Positions 8,300-17,513 of a DNA stretch of 64,000 nt are shown piece by piece. Below the pieces are notes generated by a model. That model was not told the origin of the DNA, ran no database searches, and saw only the letters and a list, made by a program, of their open reading frames with translations. Both the position numbers and the translations under genes were made by a program. Source of the stretch: Pelomonas sp. SE-A7. Its GTDB lineage: Bacteria > Pseudomonadota > Gammaproteobacteria > Burkholderiales > Burkholderiaceae_C. Positions within the stretch are counted from its first letter, which is position 1. Each line of letters starts with the position of its first letter. The stretch is from NCBI RefSeq assembly GCF_030345705.1, contig NZ_JAUASW010000001.1, positions 2,046,001-2,110,000 on the forward strand. Direction: 5' to 3'.

Positions 8300-9531
8300 C
8301 AGCCAGCCGCTCCCAGTTCGAATGTCAGCCCTGCCCGTTCCTGCAGCCGCCGGCTCAGCGCCAGGCCCATGGCCGCCCCCGGGGTCCAGACGCCGCCCGG
8401 CGCCTGCTCGCGGCCGACTTCCTCCAGCAGGCACAGGGCCGCCTCGGCAATCATCTTCGAGGTCGAGCCATAGCCGGGGTCGCGGTCGCCCTTGACCCAG
8501 GCGCGCAACTGCTTGCCCGCGCGGTCACGGCCGCTGAACAGGATCTCGTAGCGCCCGCGCTCGCGCTGCTCGGCCGTAGGCCCCTCGCCCGGCTTGGCCA
8601 GCACGAAGCGGCGCAGCAGCTCGCGGGTCGGGCCCAGGGCCAGCAGCAGGTTCTGCAGCCTGGTCTGGCGGGCCAGGCGCCGCGCCCTCTTCTCGCCGGC
8701 GCTGCCGGCGCCGGTCCATTGGCGCTCGCTGTAGACGAAGTCCTGGCCCCAGGGATGGCCGCGCAGCGCATTGCAGCGGTGCACGTTCTTGGTGTTGATC
8801 GCCGCCATCACGAAGGGGCCGGTCCAGCCCTGCTCCCAGTCGTCGAAGGCGGCGCTGGAGCCCTCGGGCTGGCGCGGCCCGCGGAAGCCCGGCGTCAGCG
8901 CAAAGGGGTTGCTCATCTGGCCGGCCAGCGAGCGGTCGCGGGCGATCGCCTTGTAGGTTTCCATGCCGCTGGCCAGCGTACCGCCGGAAGCCGTGCCCTT
9001 GATCACGCGCACCTGGGCCCGCACTTCGCCCAGCGCATGGCCCAGCTGCTGCTGGGCCTGGGCCTGCAGCCAGACCACGCCCATCTCGAAGGGGATGGAG
9101 TCGAAACCGCAGGAGAACAGGATGCGCGCGCCGCTGCGCTCGGCCAGCGGCTGCAGCAGCGGAATCATGCGGGCCATCCAGAGCGGCTCGCCGCAGAGGT
9201 CCAGGTAGTCGGTGCCGGCCTCGGCACAGGCGCGCACCAGGGGCTCGCCATGCAATTGATAGGGGCCAACCGTGGTGATCACGGCCCGGGTCTGGGCCGC
9301 CAGCCGCGCCAGGGCGGCGGCATCCGCCGCATCGGCCTGCAGCAGCGGCAAGGATTCAGGCGCGCCCAGCCCGGCTCGGACCTCGGCCAGGCGGGCCGGG
9401 TTGCGACCGGCCAGCGCCCAGCGCAGCTCGCCGTCGGCGCCGTAGCGCTTGAGCAGGTACTCGGCCACCAGGCGGCCGGTGAAGCCGGTGGCGCCGAACA
9501 GGATCAGGTCATAGGGACGCTCGCGCGACAT
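8299..9531 (-). CDS. Saccharopine dehydrogenase-like NAD(P)-binding oxidoreductase (trans-acting enoyl reductase type)
   Basis: A 410-residue protein beginning MSRERPYDLILFGATGFTGR, with the Rossmann GxTGFTG motif of the saccharopine dehydrogenase/trans-acting enoyl reductase family. A second block ITTVGPYQLHGEPLVRACAE and DYLDLCGE are typical of this family, which modifies lipids or polyketides rather than saccharopine in many bacteria. The start at 9531 is supported by AAGGAG seven bases upstream; the frame is open further but without a better site. It is followed by a one-base overlap with a binding-protein gene. True substrate cannot be told from sequence. Confidence 0.85.
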   Translation of the reverse strand: MSRERPYDLILFGATGFTGRLVAEYLLKRYGADGELRWALAGRNPARLAEVRAGLGAPESLPLLQADAADAAALARLAAQTRAVITTVGPYQLHGEPLVRACAEAGTDYLDLCGEPLWMARMIPLLQPLAERSGARILFSCGFDSIPFEMGVVWLQAQAQQQLGHALGEVRAQVRVIKGTASGGTLASGMETYKAIARDRSLAGQMSNPFALTPGFRGPRQPEGSSAAFDDWEQGWTGPFVMAAINTKNVHRCNALRGHPWGQDFVYSERQWTGAGSAGEKRARRLARQTRLQNLLLALGPTRELLRRFVLAKPGEGPTAEQRERGRYEILFSGRDRAGKQLRAWVKGDRDPGYGSTSKMIAEAALCLLEEVGREQAPGGVWTPGAAMGLALSRRLQERAGLTFELGAAG

Positions 9532-9643
9532 CGCAACTCCTTGCAGGCATCGGATCGCATTGTGGCGTCGCGCCGCATCCCCTGGCATCGGGATGCGCTG
9601 CTTTGGGCATCTCGCCTACAAAGCCGCACGATCAGGAGGTCCC

Positions 9644-11038
9644 ATGCCCGGCTACACCGTCAACACCCCCAGCCTCGGCCCCATCGTCGGCCATACCGAC
9701 CACCAGCACAGCCGCCTCTTCCTGCGCGGCGAAGGCGCCCCGGGCGACCGCCTGTTCGCCGTCGTCCGCTGCCGGGTGCGGGGCTCCACGGCCTGGGGCG
9801 CGCCGGTGTTCAACAAGCTCAGCCCGACCTTCGACCTGACCGGCGTCTGCGTGCTGAACCAGCTGGCGGCGGCCACGGCCTACGAGGTCCAGGCCGGCTG
9901 GTTCAGCGCGCCGCAGCTGGAGCTGGCCGAGTTGGGCCCGACCACCCAGTTGGACTGGGGCCACGCCGCCACGGCCAGCCTGCGCACCTGCAGCGCCACG
10001 GCCGCGGCCCGCTCCTACGTGGTCGGCTCCTGCCGCTATCTGCTGCGCCTGCTGGGCCACAACTGGTTCGACGACCGCGGCGACAAGGTATTCCGCTCGG
10101 TGCGCGAGCAGGTCGCCGCGGGCCGGCCGATCGATGCCCTCTTGATGATCGGCGACCAGATCTATGCCGACGACCTCGGCGGCCTGTCCCCAGACGACAA
10201 GCTGAGCGAGTTCCTCAAGCGCTACCGCGCGGCCTTCGGCCAGGAGCATCTGCGCGCCCTGATGGCCAGCGTGCCGACCTACATGCTGCTGGACGACCAC
10301 GAGATCGAGAACGACTGGCCCAGCAAGGCCACGGCCCAGGACCAGCTGGTGCTCTATCCGCGCGCCATGCATGCCTACCAGATCTACCAGTGCAGCCACA
10401 GCCCGCTGTTCAACGCCACGCCCGAGGGCCGCATCGAAGGCCAGCTGGAAAAGTACTGGTACGAGTTCAGCGACGGCACGGCCGACTGGTTCATGCTGGA
10501 CACCCGCACCGAGCGCCGCGCCGGCAGCGGCCAGATGCTGGGCGCGCGCCAGATGCAGAAGCTGCGCGAATGGCTGCTGGATGGCAGCGGCCGCATCAAG
10601 TTCATCGTCAGCGGCGTGCCCATGTTCCCCGACCTGGGCAGCGAGGGCGCCGACAAATGGGGCGGCTTTCCCGGCCAGCGCAAGGAGATCCTGGACCTGG
10701 TGTTCGAGCACCAGATCCCGCGGGTGGTGATGCTGTCCGGCGACGTGCACTGCTCGTTCAGCTGCTATCTGGAGCGCGAGGACAAGCCCGGCTTCGTGGT
10801 CCATGGCGTGGTGGCCTCGCCCTTCTTCTGGCCCTATCCGCACATGGCCCGACGCGACTTCCTGTTCGACCGCGAACTGGCCCAGACCGGCAGCAACGTC
10901 TACACCACCCGCGCGTTGAGCGCCTGCTACTTCGAGGACAACTTCTGCCGGCTCGACGTTGGCGACGACGGCAGTCTTCGTGTCGCTGTGCACGAACGCA
11001 AGGGAGCACTGCTCGGAACTCCGGTACGCCTGTTCTGA
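9644..11038 (+). CDS. PhoD-like metallophosphatase (alkaline phosphatase D family)
   Basis: A 464-residue phosphodiesterase/phosphomonoesterase of the PhoD class. An N-terminal Ig-like domain (about 1-120) is followed by the metallophosphoesterase core with GDQIYADD near residue 170, LLDDHEIENDW near 216 and the late metal-ligand block LSGDVHCSFS near 365. The start MPGYTVNTP at 9644 has a strong AGGAGG a few bases before it. No signal peptide or Tat RR motif is visible, unlike classical secreted PhoD, which suggests a cytoplasmic or unconventionally exported protein. It is divergent from the dehydrogenase-like gene with a ~110-base gap. Substrate specificity unknown. Confidence 0.87.
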   Translation: MPGYTVNTPSLGPIVGHTDHQHSRLFLRGEGAPGDRLFAVVRCRVRGSTAWGAPVFNKLSPTFDLTGVCVLNQLAAATAYEVQAGWFSAPQLELAELGPTTQLDWGHAATASLRTCSATAAARSYVVGSCRYLLRLLGHNWFDDRGDKVFRSVREQVAAGRPIDALLMIGDQIYADDLGGLSPDDKLSEFLKRYRAAFGQEHLRALMASVPTYMLLDDHEIENDWPSKATAQDQLVLYPRAMHAYQIYQCSHSPLFNATPEGRIEGQLEKYWYEFSDGTADWFMLDTRTERRAGSGQMLGARQMQKLREWLLDGSGRIKFIVSGVPMFPDLGSEGADKWGGFPGQRKEILDLVFEHQIPRVVMLSGDVHCSFSCYLEREDKPGFVVHGVVASPFFWPYPHMARRDFLFDRELAQTGSNVYTTRALSACYFEDNFCRLDVGDDGSLRVAVHERKGALLGTPVRLF

Positions 11039-11095
11039 AGCCAACCCTACACTCGGGGGACCTTGTCGGCCGCCCTGGCCCGACATCGATCGCCG

Positions 11096-13876
11096 ATGAA
11101 AGCCCCCGACTCCGACCGTCCCGTACACGACGGGCCGGCCGCGCTTGAATCGCCGCTGCAGCTGTTCGGCACCGACGAAGCGCTGGCCCGCCTGGAAGCT
11201 GTTCTCCCCTCGCTGCAAGGCGCAGAGCGCCAGCGAGGCCTGGTCCAGCTCGCCTGGCTGCTGCGCGAACGGGATGGCCGCCGTGCGCTCAGTTGCGCCG
11301 ACCAGGCCCAGGCCGAGCTGACGGACCCAGGCCTGCAAGCCCGCCTCGATCTGATGCGGGCCGAACAGCGCTACCTGTTCGCCGACTACGCTGCTGCCCT
11401 CGCCCTGATCGAGCAGTCCCTGCCGCGCTTCGAGCAATTGCAGGATGCGCTGGGCCAGGCCGATGCCTGCTGGCTGCTCTCGCTGCTGCAAGGGGCACGC
11501 GGCCAGGCGGCGCTCCGCGATACCAGCCTGCAGCAGGCGATCGCCTACGCCCGCAGTGCCGGTGAGCCGGGCCGGCTGCTCTGCTTCGAGGCCAGCCTCG
11601 CCCGCTTCGATGCCTTCCGCGACCTGGTGCTTTGCGAGCAGCGATGGGGCGGCCATTTCGGCGCCGCCCTGGACGTCCAGCCACTGGCCGGCCAGCCGGC
11701 CCTGGCTCTCTACCTGGCCACGCGCGACTACCTGGCTTGCGACTTCGCCCAGGCGATCCGCTTGTTCATGCGCGCCCACGAGACGGCGCTGCAGACCGGC
11801 CAGCTCTACAACGCCATCATGGCGGCCGCCAACGTCAGCCATGCCTTCGGCAAGCTCAACGACCACGAGGCCTCGCTGGACTGGGTGCAGCGCGGCCTGG
11901 AACTGGCCCGCATGTGCGGCTGGCCGGCCGGCCTGGGCGCCTGCCTGGCACAGAGCGGCGAGGCCTTGCGCCGGCTGGGCCGCCTGGACCAGGCCCAGAC
12001 AGCGCTGGACGAGGCCCAGCAGATCCTGGCGCCGCTGGGTCGCTCGCGCAACTACGCGATGCTGCTGGCCTGCCGCGCCGAGCTGGCGCTGGACCGCGGC
12101 GATGCGGAGCTGGCGCTCAAGCTGTTCGACGAGATGCCCGAGACCGCCCGCGAGTCCGGCCATGTGGGCCTGCTCGAAGCCAGCCGCGGCAAGGCCCAGG
12201 CGCTGGCGCGGCTGGGCCAGTGGGCGGAGGCCGAGGCCATGGCCGAAGCCTCGCTGCGCTCGGCCGAGGCCGCCGGCATGGCCGACCGCCAGATCGAGGC
12301 CCTGCAGGTGCTGGCCCGCATTCGCGGCCAGGCCGGCATGGACCCCGAGCGCCACGGTCCCGAGGACCTGCCGCTGGCCTGCCTGGAGCGGGCCCTGAAG
12401 ATCGCCCGCGGCATCGAAGGCCTGCATCCGCCGTCCGAGCTGTTGTCCGACCTCGCCGCCGAGTACGCCCGGGTCGCCCGCTTCCCGCAGGCCTACGGCA
12501 TGGCCGTGCGGGCCGCCGAGGCACGCGAGAAGCAGCATGCCCGGCAAGCTGCCGACCGACTGATCGCCATGCAGCTGCGCTACGCCGCCGAAAGCGCCCG
12601 TGCCGAGGCCGAGCACCACAAGCAGCTGGCGATCGTGGAGGCGCGCCGTTCAGCCCTGCTGCACGAACAGGGCCAGACGCTGGAGCGTCTGGGCGTGATT
12701 GGCCAGGCCATCACCGCCCAGCTCGATGCCGAGGCGATCTGTCAGGCCCTGCATGAGCATGTGCAGGAGCTGCTGGACGTGACCGCGCTGGCCATTTACC
12801 AGAGCGACGAGAGCGGCCAGGTGTTGCAGTCGCTCTACCTGAACGAGGCCGGACGCCTGCTGCCGCCGCGCCGCATTCCGCTGGACAGCCCGGTGGCCGC
12901 CAGCGCCCGGTGTGCCCGCGAGCGCCGCGAGATCGCGCTGAACCGCACGGCCGGCGAAGTCAGTCCCAGCCATGTGGCTGGCACCCTGCCCATCCTCAGC
13001 GCCCTCTATGCACCGCTGGTAGTGCACGACCGGGTGCTGGGCGTGATGAGCGTCCAGTCGCCCCGCCAGAACGCCTACGGTGAGCGCGAGCAGCTGATCT
13101 TCCGCACGCTGTGCGCCTATGGCGCCATTGCGCTGGACAACGCCAACACCTACCGCCGACTGGAAGCCACGCTGAAGGCGCTGCGCGTGACTCAGACCCA
13201 GCTGGAGGAGGCCAGCCTCAGCGACCCGCTGACCGGCCTTCGCAACCGCCGCTTCCTGCTGCAGCACCTGGACGCCGACACCGGCATCAGCCTGCGCCGC
13301 CACGAAGACGCGTTGCGGCAGCTGCCCTACCAGAGCCCCGAGGACGGCGACCTGCTGTTCTTCATGGTCGACATCGACCACTTCAAGGCAGTCAATGACG
13401 AGCACGGCCACGCGGCCGGCGACCAGGTGCTGATCCAGCTCTGCGAAAGGCTGCGCGAGGTCTCGCGCGAGTCGGATTACCTGGTGCGCTGGGGCGGCGA
13501 GGAATTCCTGATGGTGGCGCGCCACAGCGATCGCCGCGAGGCTGGCCTGATTGCCGAGCGGATCCGGGCCGCCGTGGCCGGCCGACCGTTCCAGCTCGAG
13601 AACGGCCAGAGTCTGAGCAAGACCTGCTCGATTGGCTTTGCCGCCTATCCCTTCTTACCGCAGGCCCCGTCACGCCTGGGCTGGGCCGAGGTGGTGGAGT
13701 TGGCCGACCAGGGCCTGTACCGCGCCAAGCGCTCCGGCCGCAACCGCTGGTCGGGCTTGAGTGCAAGCACGGCCGCCGGATTGCCGGCCCCGCCCGAGGT
13801 CGAGATCAAGGCCTGGCTGCACGACCCGGCGCCGGCCCTGCTCGGCGGCAGTCTGCTGGAGAGCGCGGGCCCCTGA
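11096..13876 (+). CDS. TPR-GAF-GGDEF diguanylate cyclase
   Basis: A 926-residue signalling protein. About residues 40-480 are helical TPR-like repeats rich in L-A/G-x-A-x-x-A-L-x-x-A patterns. A GAF-like sensor spans about 530-680 (TALAIYQSDESGQVLQSLYL, then VHDRVLGVMSVQSP). The C-terminal GGDEF domain starts at DPLTGLRNRRFLLQHL near 710 and has the active-site WGGEEF near 800, so it should make cyclic di-GMP. An RxxD inhibitory site (RESD) sits exactly five residues before the motif, so product inhibition is likely. There is no membrane segment; it should be cytoplasmic. The ATG at 11096 was chosen; a TTG at 11063 in frame would add 11 residues. Confidence 0.92.
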   Translation: MKAPDSDRPVHDGPAALESPLQLFGTDEALARLEAVLPSLQGAERQRGLVQLAWLLRERDGRRALSCADQAQAELTDPGLQARLDLMRAEQRYLFADYAAALALIEQSLPRFEQLQDALGQADACWLLSLLQGARGQAALRDTSLQQAIAYARSAGEPGRLLCFEASLARFDAFRDLVLCEQRWGGHFGAALDVQPLAGQPALALYLATRDYLACDFAQAIRLFMRAHETALQTGQLYNAIMAAANVSHAFGKLNDHEASLDWVQRGLELARMCGWPAGLGACLAQSGEALRRLGRLDQAQTALDEAQQILAPLGRSRNYAMLLACRAELALDRGDAELALKLFDEMPETARESGHVGLLEASRGKAQALARLGQWAEAEAMAEASLRSAEAAGMADRQIEALQVLARIRGQAGMDPERHGPEDLPLACLERALKIARGIEGLHPPSELLSDLAAEYARVARFPQAYGMAVRAAEAREKQHARQAADRLIAMQLRYAAESARAEAEHHKQLAIVEARRSALLHEQGQTLERLGVIGQAITAQLDAEAICQALHEHVQELLDVTALAIYQSDESGQVLQSLYLNEAGRLLPPRRIPLDSPVAASARCARERREIALNRTAGEVSPSHVAGTLPILSALYAPLVVHDRVLGVMSVQSPRQNAYGEREQLIFRTLCAYGAIALDNANTYRRLEATLKALRVTQTQLEEASLSDPLTGLRNRRFLLQHLDADTGISLRRHEDALRQLPYQSPEDGDLLFFMVDIDHFKAVNDEHGHAAGDQVLIQLCERLREVSRESDYLVRWGGEEFLMVARHSDRREAGLIAERIRAAVAGRPFQLENGQSLSKTCSIGFAAYPFLPQAPSRLGWAEVVELADQGLYRAKRSGRNRWSGLSASTAAGLPAPPEVEIKAWLHDPAPALLGGSLLESAGP

Positions 13877-13891
13877 AACTGCCGCGGCGGA

Positions 13892-14497
13892 TCAGCCCGC
13901 CAGCCCCTGCAGTTCGAAGGCTGCCAGCGGTTGCTCATGGCCGCGGATCTGCAGCAGCCGGCGCAGGCCGGTACGGAATCGGTCCAGTCCTTCATCACCG
14001 AGGGCCGCCTCGCTGGCCAGGCTCTGGCCAGCCGGGGCCAGCTCGCACAGGCGTGCTGCCACGTTGGGCACATCCCCCACCAGCTCGAATCGGCCCAGTT
14101 CCAGGTCGCCATCGCGCAACAGCACCGGGCCGCTGTGCAGGCCGCTGTGCAGGCTCAGCGGTTCGTCCAGGCCCGGCACTTCCAGGCTGCGCAGGGCCTC
14201 GTGCAAGGCCAGTGCCGCCTTGGCCGCACGCAGGCCGTCGTCGGTGCGCGGCTCCGGGTGGCCGAAGATCGCCAGCAGGCCGTCGCCCTGCAACCGGACC
14301 ACCTGCCCGCCATGGGCGCGCACCTGCTCACGCGCCAGTTGGCGCCAACGGCACAGCAGCTCGGCGTAGCGCTCGACGTCAAGCTGCGCGCCCAGTCGCG
14401 TGGAACCGGACAGATCGGCAAACAGCACGCTGAGCTGGCTCAGCTGGCCGTGCCGCGGGCCGGCCCTGTCGCCGGCCTCGACCCGTGATTCATGCAT
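13892..14497 (-). CDS. Stand-alone class III adenylate/guanylate cyclase domain protein
   Basis: A 201-residue protein consisting almost only of a class III nucleotide cyclase domain. VLFADLSGSTRL carries the first metal-binding Asp, LQGDGLLAIFG the second, and GDVPNVAARL supplies the Asn/Arg pair that stabilises the transition state, so the catalytic residues appear present. There is no sensor domain, signal peptide or membrane segment. Base specificity (ATP or GTP) cannot be read safely. It converges on the GGDEF gene with 15 bases between stops and lies downstream of the fatty acyl reductase gene on the same strand with a ~126-base gap. Confidence 0.85.
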   Translation of the reverse strand: MHESRVEAGDRAGPRHGQLSQLSVLFADLSGSTRLGAQLDVERYAELLCRWRQLAREQVRAHGGQVVRLQGDGLLAIFGHPEPRTDDGLRAAKAALALHEALRSLEVPGLDEPLSLHSGLHSGPVLLRDGDLELGRFELVGDVPNVAARLCELAPAGQSLASEAALGDEGLDRFRTGLRRLLQIRGHEQPLAAFELQGLAG

Positions 14498-14623
14498 GTC
14501 AGGACTCCTTGGCGGATCCCTGCCGGCACGGGTCGGCCGGCGGGACCTGATACGACTTCGCCGCGCCCCAGCGCGCGACCATCCCGACTTGGAGACGAAG
14601 AACTGAAAAAGCTCAGGTGCGGT

Positions 14624-16618
14624 TCAGAAATGGATGCCGCGCATCATCTGCTGCAGGGCGATGGCCTCGGCCGAGAGCTGCGGCTTGCCGCCCTTGTCGC
14701 CCTTGGCCGCGTCGCTGTCCGGGAACATGCGGAAGCTGGTGTTCATCACGATCTGGGCCACGCGTGGCACCAGGGCATGCATCAGCTCGCCGGTGATGCC
14801 CAGGCGCGTGGCGATGCGCACCGGCTTGTTGATACAGGCCTGGGCGATCATGTCGGCCGCCTCCTCCGGCGCCAGCGTCGGCACGTTGTTGTAGATCTTG
14901 GTGGGCGCAATCATCGGCGTGCGCACCAGCGGCATATTGATGGTCGTGAAGGTGATGCCCAGGTCGGCGTACTCGCTGGAGGCGCAGCGGGTCCAGGCAT
15001 CCAGCGCGGCCTTGGAGGCCACATAGGCCGAGAAGCGCGGCGCATTGGTCAGGACGCCGATGGAGCTGATGTTGACCACATGGCCCTTGCGCTTGGCCAC
15101 CATGCCGGGCAGCAGGCCCATGGTCACGCGCAGGCAGCCGAAGTAGTTCAGCTGCATGGTGCGCTCGTAGTCGTGGAAGCGGTCGTAGCTGGACTCGATG
15201 GCGCGGCGGATCGAGCGGCCGGCGTTGTTGATCAGGAAATCGACGCCGCCGAAGTTCTCGTTGATCCAGGCCACCATCTCGGCGCAGCTCTGCTCGTTGG
15301 CGATGTCGGCCGAGAAGCTGTGGACTTGCGCGTCCTTGCCCGCGGCCGCCTTGATCTCCTTGACCGCCTCGGCCAGCTTGGCTTCGTCGCGTGCACAGAT
15401 CAGTGTGATCGCGCCCGCCTCGGCGAACTTGATCGCTGCCGCCAGGCCAATGCCGGACGAGCCGCCGGTCACCAGCACCACCTTGCCGCCGCAGGTGCCC
15501 TTGAGGCTGCGGTCGATCAGCAGGGCCGGATCGAGGTGGCGCTCCCAGTAGTCCCAGAGCTTCCAGGCGTAGTCATTGAGGTTCGGGCATTCGATGCCGG
15601 AACCCTTGAGCGCGGCCGTGGTCTCGCGGCAGTCGAAGCGGGTCGGGTAGTTGATGAAGTGGAACAGGTCCTCGGGCAGGCCCAGGTCCTTCATCACCGC
15701 GTTGCGGATGCGGCGCACCGGCGCCAGGGCCATCATGCCCTTCTTGACGCTCTTGGGAATGAAGCCCAGCAGGGCCGCATTGACGAACAGGCTCATCTTG
15801 GGCGCATGGGCCGCCTTGCTGAAGATGTCCAGCACGTCGCCGACGCGGTAGCCCACCGGATCCACCAGATGGAAGCAGCCGCCGCTCTTGCGCTGCTGGT
15901 GGCTGATGTGGTCCAGCGCATCGACGATGAAGTCCACCGGCACGATGTTGACGCGGCCGCCTTCCAGCCCGATGGAGGGCATCCAGGGCGGCAGGATCTG
16001 GCGCAGGCGCTGGATCGGCTTGAAGAAGTAGTAGGGACCGTCGACCTTGTCCATCTCGCCGGTGCGCGAGTCGCCGACCACCATGGCGGGTCGGTAGACG
16101 GTCCAGGGCTTCTTGCACTCCTTGCGCACGATCTTCTCGCTCTCGTGCTTGGTCATGAAGTACGGGTGGTCCAGGCCTTCGGCCTCGTCGAACATGTCCT
16201 CGCGAAACACGCCTTCGTACAGGCCGGCGGCGGCGATGGACGAGACATGGTGGACATGGCCGGCATCGACCGCCTGGGCAAATTCGACCAGGGCCCGCGT
16301 GCCCTCGATATTGGTCTGGACCTGGCTTTCCTCGTCGGCCTTCAGGTCGTAGACCGCGGCCAGGTGATACACATGGTCGATCGTGCCCTTCAGCGCCTTG
16401 ATCTGGTCGGCGGCCACGCCCAGCTTCTTGGCCGTCAGGTCGCCGAACACCGCAATGGCGCGGGTCTTGCTCGCGCCCCAGAACTCCAGCAGCTCGGGCA
16501 GCTTGTCGCGGCTCTCCTCGCGCAGCAGGAAGTAGACCGTGCTGCCTCGCCGTGCGAGCAGCTTCTTGACCAGGCGCTTGCCGATGAAGCCGGTGGCTCC
16601 GGTGACGAAGTACTGCAT
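14624..16618 (-). CDS. Two-domain fatty acyl-CoA/ACP reductase (alcohol-forming FAR, SDR-SDR fusion)
   Basis: A 664-residue fusion of two short-chain dehydrogenase modules, matching in length and order the alcohol-forming fatty acyl reductases of wax-ester makers such as Marinobacter. The N-terminal extended SDR (1-~370) has VTGATGFIGKRLVKKLL at the nucleotide site and a Y-x-x-x-K (YFMTK) catalytic pair, with the male-sterility-type block GPYYFFKPIQRLRQILP. The C-terminal classical SDR (~375-640) has LVTGGSSGIGLA and YVASK. The family reduces acyl-CoA or acyl-ACP to aldehyde and alcohol with NADPH. The start at 16618 has GGAG six bases upstream; MET at 16630 is an alternative. Neighbouring phasin and patatin genes point to storage-lipid metabolism. 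The family assignment is from remembered motifs; chain length is unknown. Confidence 0.88.
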   Translation of the reverse strand: MQYFVTGATGFIGKRLVKKLLARRGSTVYFLLREESRDKLPELLEFWGASKTRAIAVFGDLTAKKLGVAADQIKALKGTIDHVYHLAAVYDLKADEESQVQTNIEGTRALVEFAQAVDAGHVHHVSSIAAAGLYEGVFREDMFDEAEGLDHPYFMTKHESEKIVRKECKKPWTVYRPAMVVGDSRTGEMDKVDGPYYFFKPIQRLRQILPPWMPSIGLEGGRVNIVPVDFIVDALDHISHQQRKSGGCFHLVDPVGYRVGDVLDIFSKAAHAPKMSLFVNAALLGFIPKSVKKGMMALAPVRRIRNAVMKDLGLPEDLFHFINYPTRFDCRETTAALKGSGIECPNLNDYAWKLWDYWERHLDPALLIDRSLKGTCGGKVVLVTGGSSGIGLAAAIKFAEAGAITLICARDEAKLAEAVKEIKAAAGKDAQVHSFSADIANEQSCAEMVAWINENFGGVDFLINNAGRSIRRAIESSYDRFHDYERTMQLNYFGCLRVTMGLLPGMVAKRKGHVVNISSIGVLTNAPRFSAYVASKAALDAWTRCASSEYADLGITFTTINMPLVRTPMIAPTKIYNNVPTLAPEEAADMIAQACINKPVRIATRLGITGELMHALVPRVAQIVMNTSFRMFPDSDAAKGDKGGKPQLSAEAIALQQMMRGIHF

Positions 16619-16715
16619 GCTTGTCTCCATATCGTCGAGGGGTTTGAGGACCATTCTTGTCCAAGCGCCGTGGCGCCCTGCTGCGCGCTTACCCGGATGC
16701 GCTGTGCGCACGGCG

Positions 16716-16736
16716 GGCCTAGGCGAGCGGCCTAGG
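16716..16736. repeat. Direct repeat GGCCTAGG, two copies 13 bases apart
   Basis: Two identical 8-mers at 16716-16723 and 16729-16736 each contain the palindrome CCTAGG. They lie in the 250-base divergent region between the acyl reductase (start 16618) and the phasin gene (start 16869). A further CTAGG occurs at 16750-16754. CTAG is usually scarce in such genomes, so the cluster may be an operator. No regulator is identified. Confidence 0.4.
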
Positions 16737-16868
16737 TAGAGCGCACTCACTAGGTTTTGCAGGTGCTAAGCGCCGGGAGGCCGGCCTATAGTGAGCCGGT
16801 CCGCGGTGTTTGTTAGTGATAGCGCGGCCCTCCTCGTTCCCACCCCAACGACAAAGGACACCCTGATC

Positions 16869-17486
16869 ATGGTCAAGAAGCTTCAGAAGATGGCAGCCAA
16901 GCAAAAGGCCACCGCCTCCAACGGCGCCTTCGCCGGCCTGCCGGCCGGTCTGCTGGAAGGCCAGATCGGCCAGGCGGTCAAGGACTCGGCCCAGCAGATC
17001 TGGGCCGCCGGCCTGGGTGCTTTCGCCAAGGCCCAGGGCGAAGGCGGCAAGGTCTTCGAGGCCCTGGTCAGCGAAGGCATGAAGCTGCAGAAGAAGACTC
17101 AGTCGGCCGCCGAGCAGAAGCTGTCCGCCATGACCAGCAAGGTCAGCGGCATGGCCGGCGACGTCGGCGCCAAGGCCGGCCAGCACTGGGACAAGCTGGA
17201 AAGCATCTTTGAAGAGCGCGTGGCCCAGGCCCTCAAGCGCCTGGGCGTGCCCACGGCCAAGGAAGTCGAGGCCCTGATCGAGCGCATCGACGCGCTGAGC
17301 AAGGCCGTCGGCGTGCCGGTCAAGAAGGCCGCTCCCGCCAAGAAGGCCGCCCCGGCCAAGAAGGCGGCGCCCGCTGCCAAGAAGCCTGCAGGCAAGGCCG
17401 CCCCGGCCAAGAAGGCAGCCCCCGCCAAGAAGGCCCCGGCCCGCAAGCCGGCCGCCAAGAAGGCGACTCCGGCCACCCCGGCCTGA
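16869..17486 (+). CDS. Phasin-family polyhydroxyalkanoate granule protein with Lys/Ala/Pro-rich tail
   Basis: A 205-residue protein. Residues ~1-150 are amphipathic helix typical of PhaF/PhaI-type phasins (GQAVKDSAQQIWAAGLGAFA, then a Lys/Glu/Gln-rich helix and RVAQALKRLGVPT with IERIDALSKAV, a coiled-coil oligomerisation segment). Residues 152-205 are repeats of KKAAPA resembling histone H1 tails, which in PhaF-like proteins bind DNA and help distribute granules at division. The start MVKKLQKM at 16869 follows AAAGGA; an in-frame ATG at 16791 would add 26 unlike residues. It is divergent from the acyl reductase and 27 bases upstream of a patatin gene, probably co-transcribed. Confidence 0.88.
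   Translation: MVKKLQKMAAKQKATASNGAFAGLPAGLLEGQIGQAVKDSAQQIWAAGLGAFAKAQGEGGKVFEALVSEGMKLQKKTQSAAEQKLSAMTSKVSGMAGDVGAKAGQHWDKLESIFEERVAQALKRLGVPTAKEVEALIERIDALSKAVGVPVKKAAPAKKAAPAKKAAPAAKKPAGKAAPAKKAAPAKKAPARKPAAKKATPATPA
17322..17466 (+). repeat. In-gene repeat coding for KKAAPA units
   Basis: Imperfect 18-base units (AAG AAG GCC GCC CCG GCC and variants) run through the 3' end of the phasin gene, giving KKAAPA three times in a row and then looser copies. The units vary at third positions, which suggests protein-level selection rather than recent expansion. Confidence 0.75.
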
Positions 17487-17513
17487 TCGTCCCCTGCTGG
17501 AGACGGCTGAAGC

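Noticed and set aside
17322..17466. Repeated 18-base units as a CRISPR-like or mobile repeat
   Set aside because: The units are in frame, vary at third positions and code the Lys/Ala/Pro tail of a phasin; there are no spacers.
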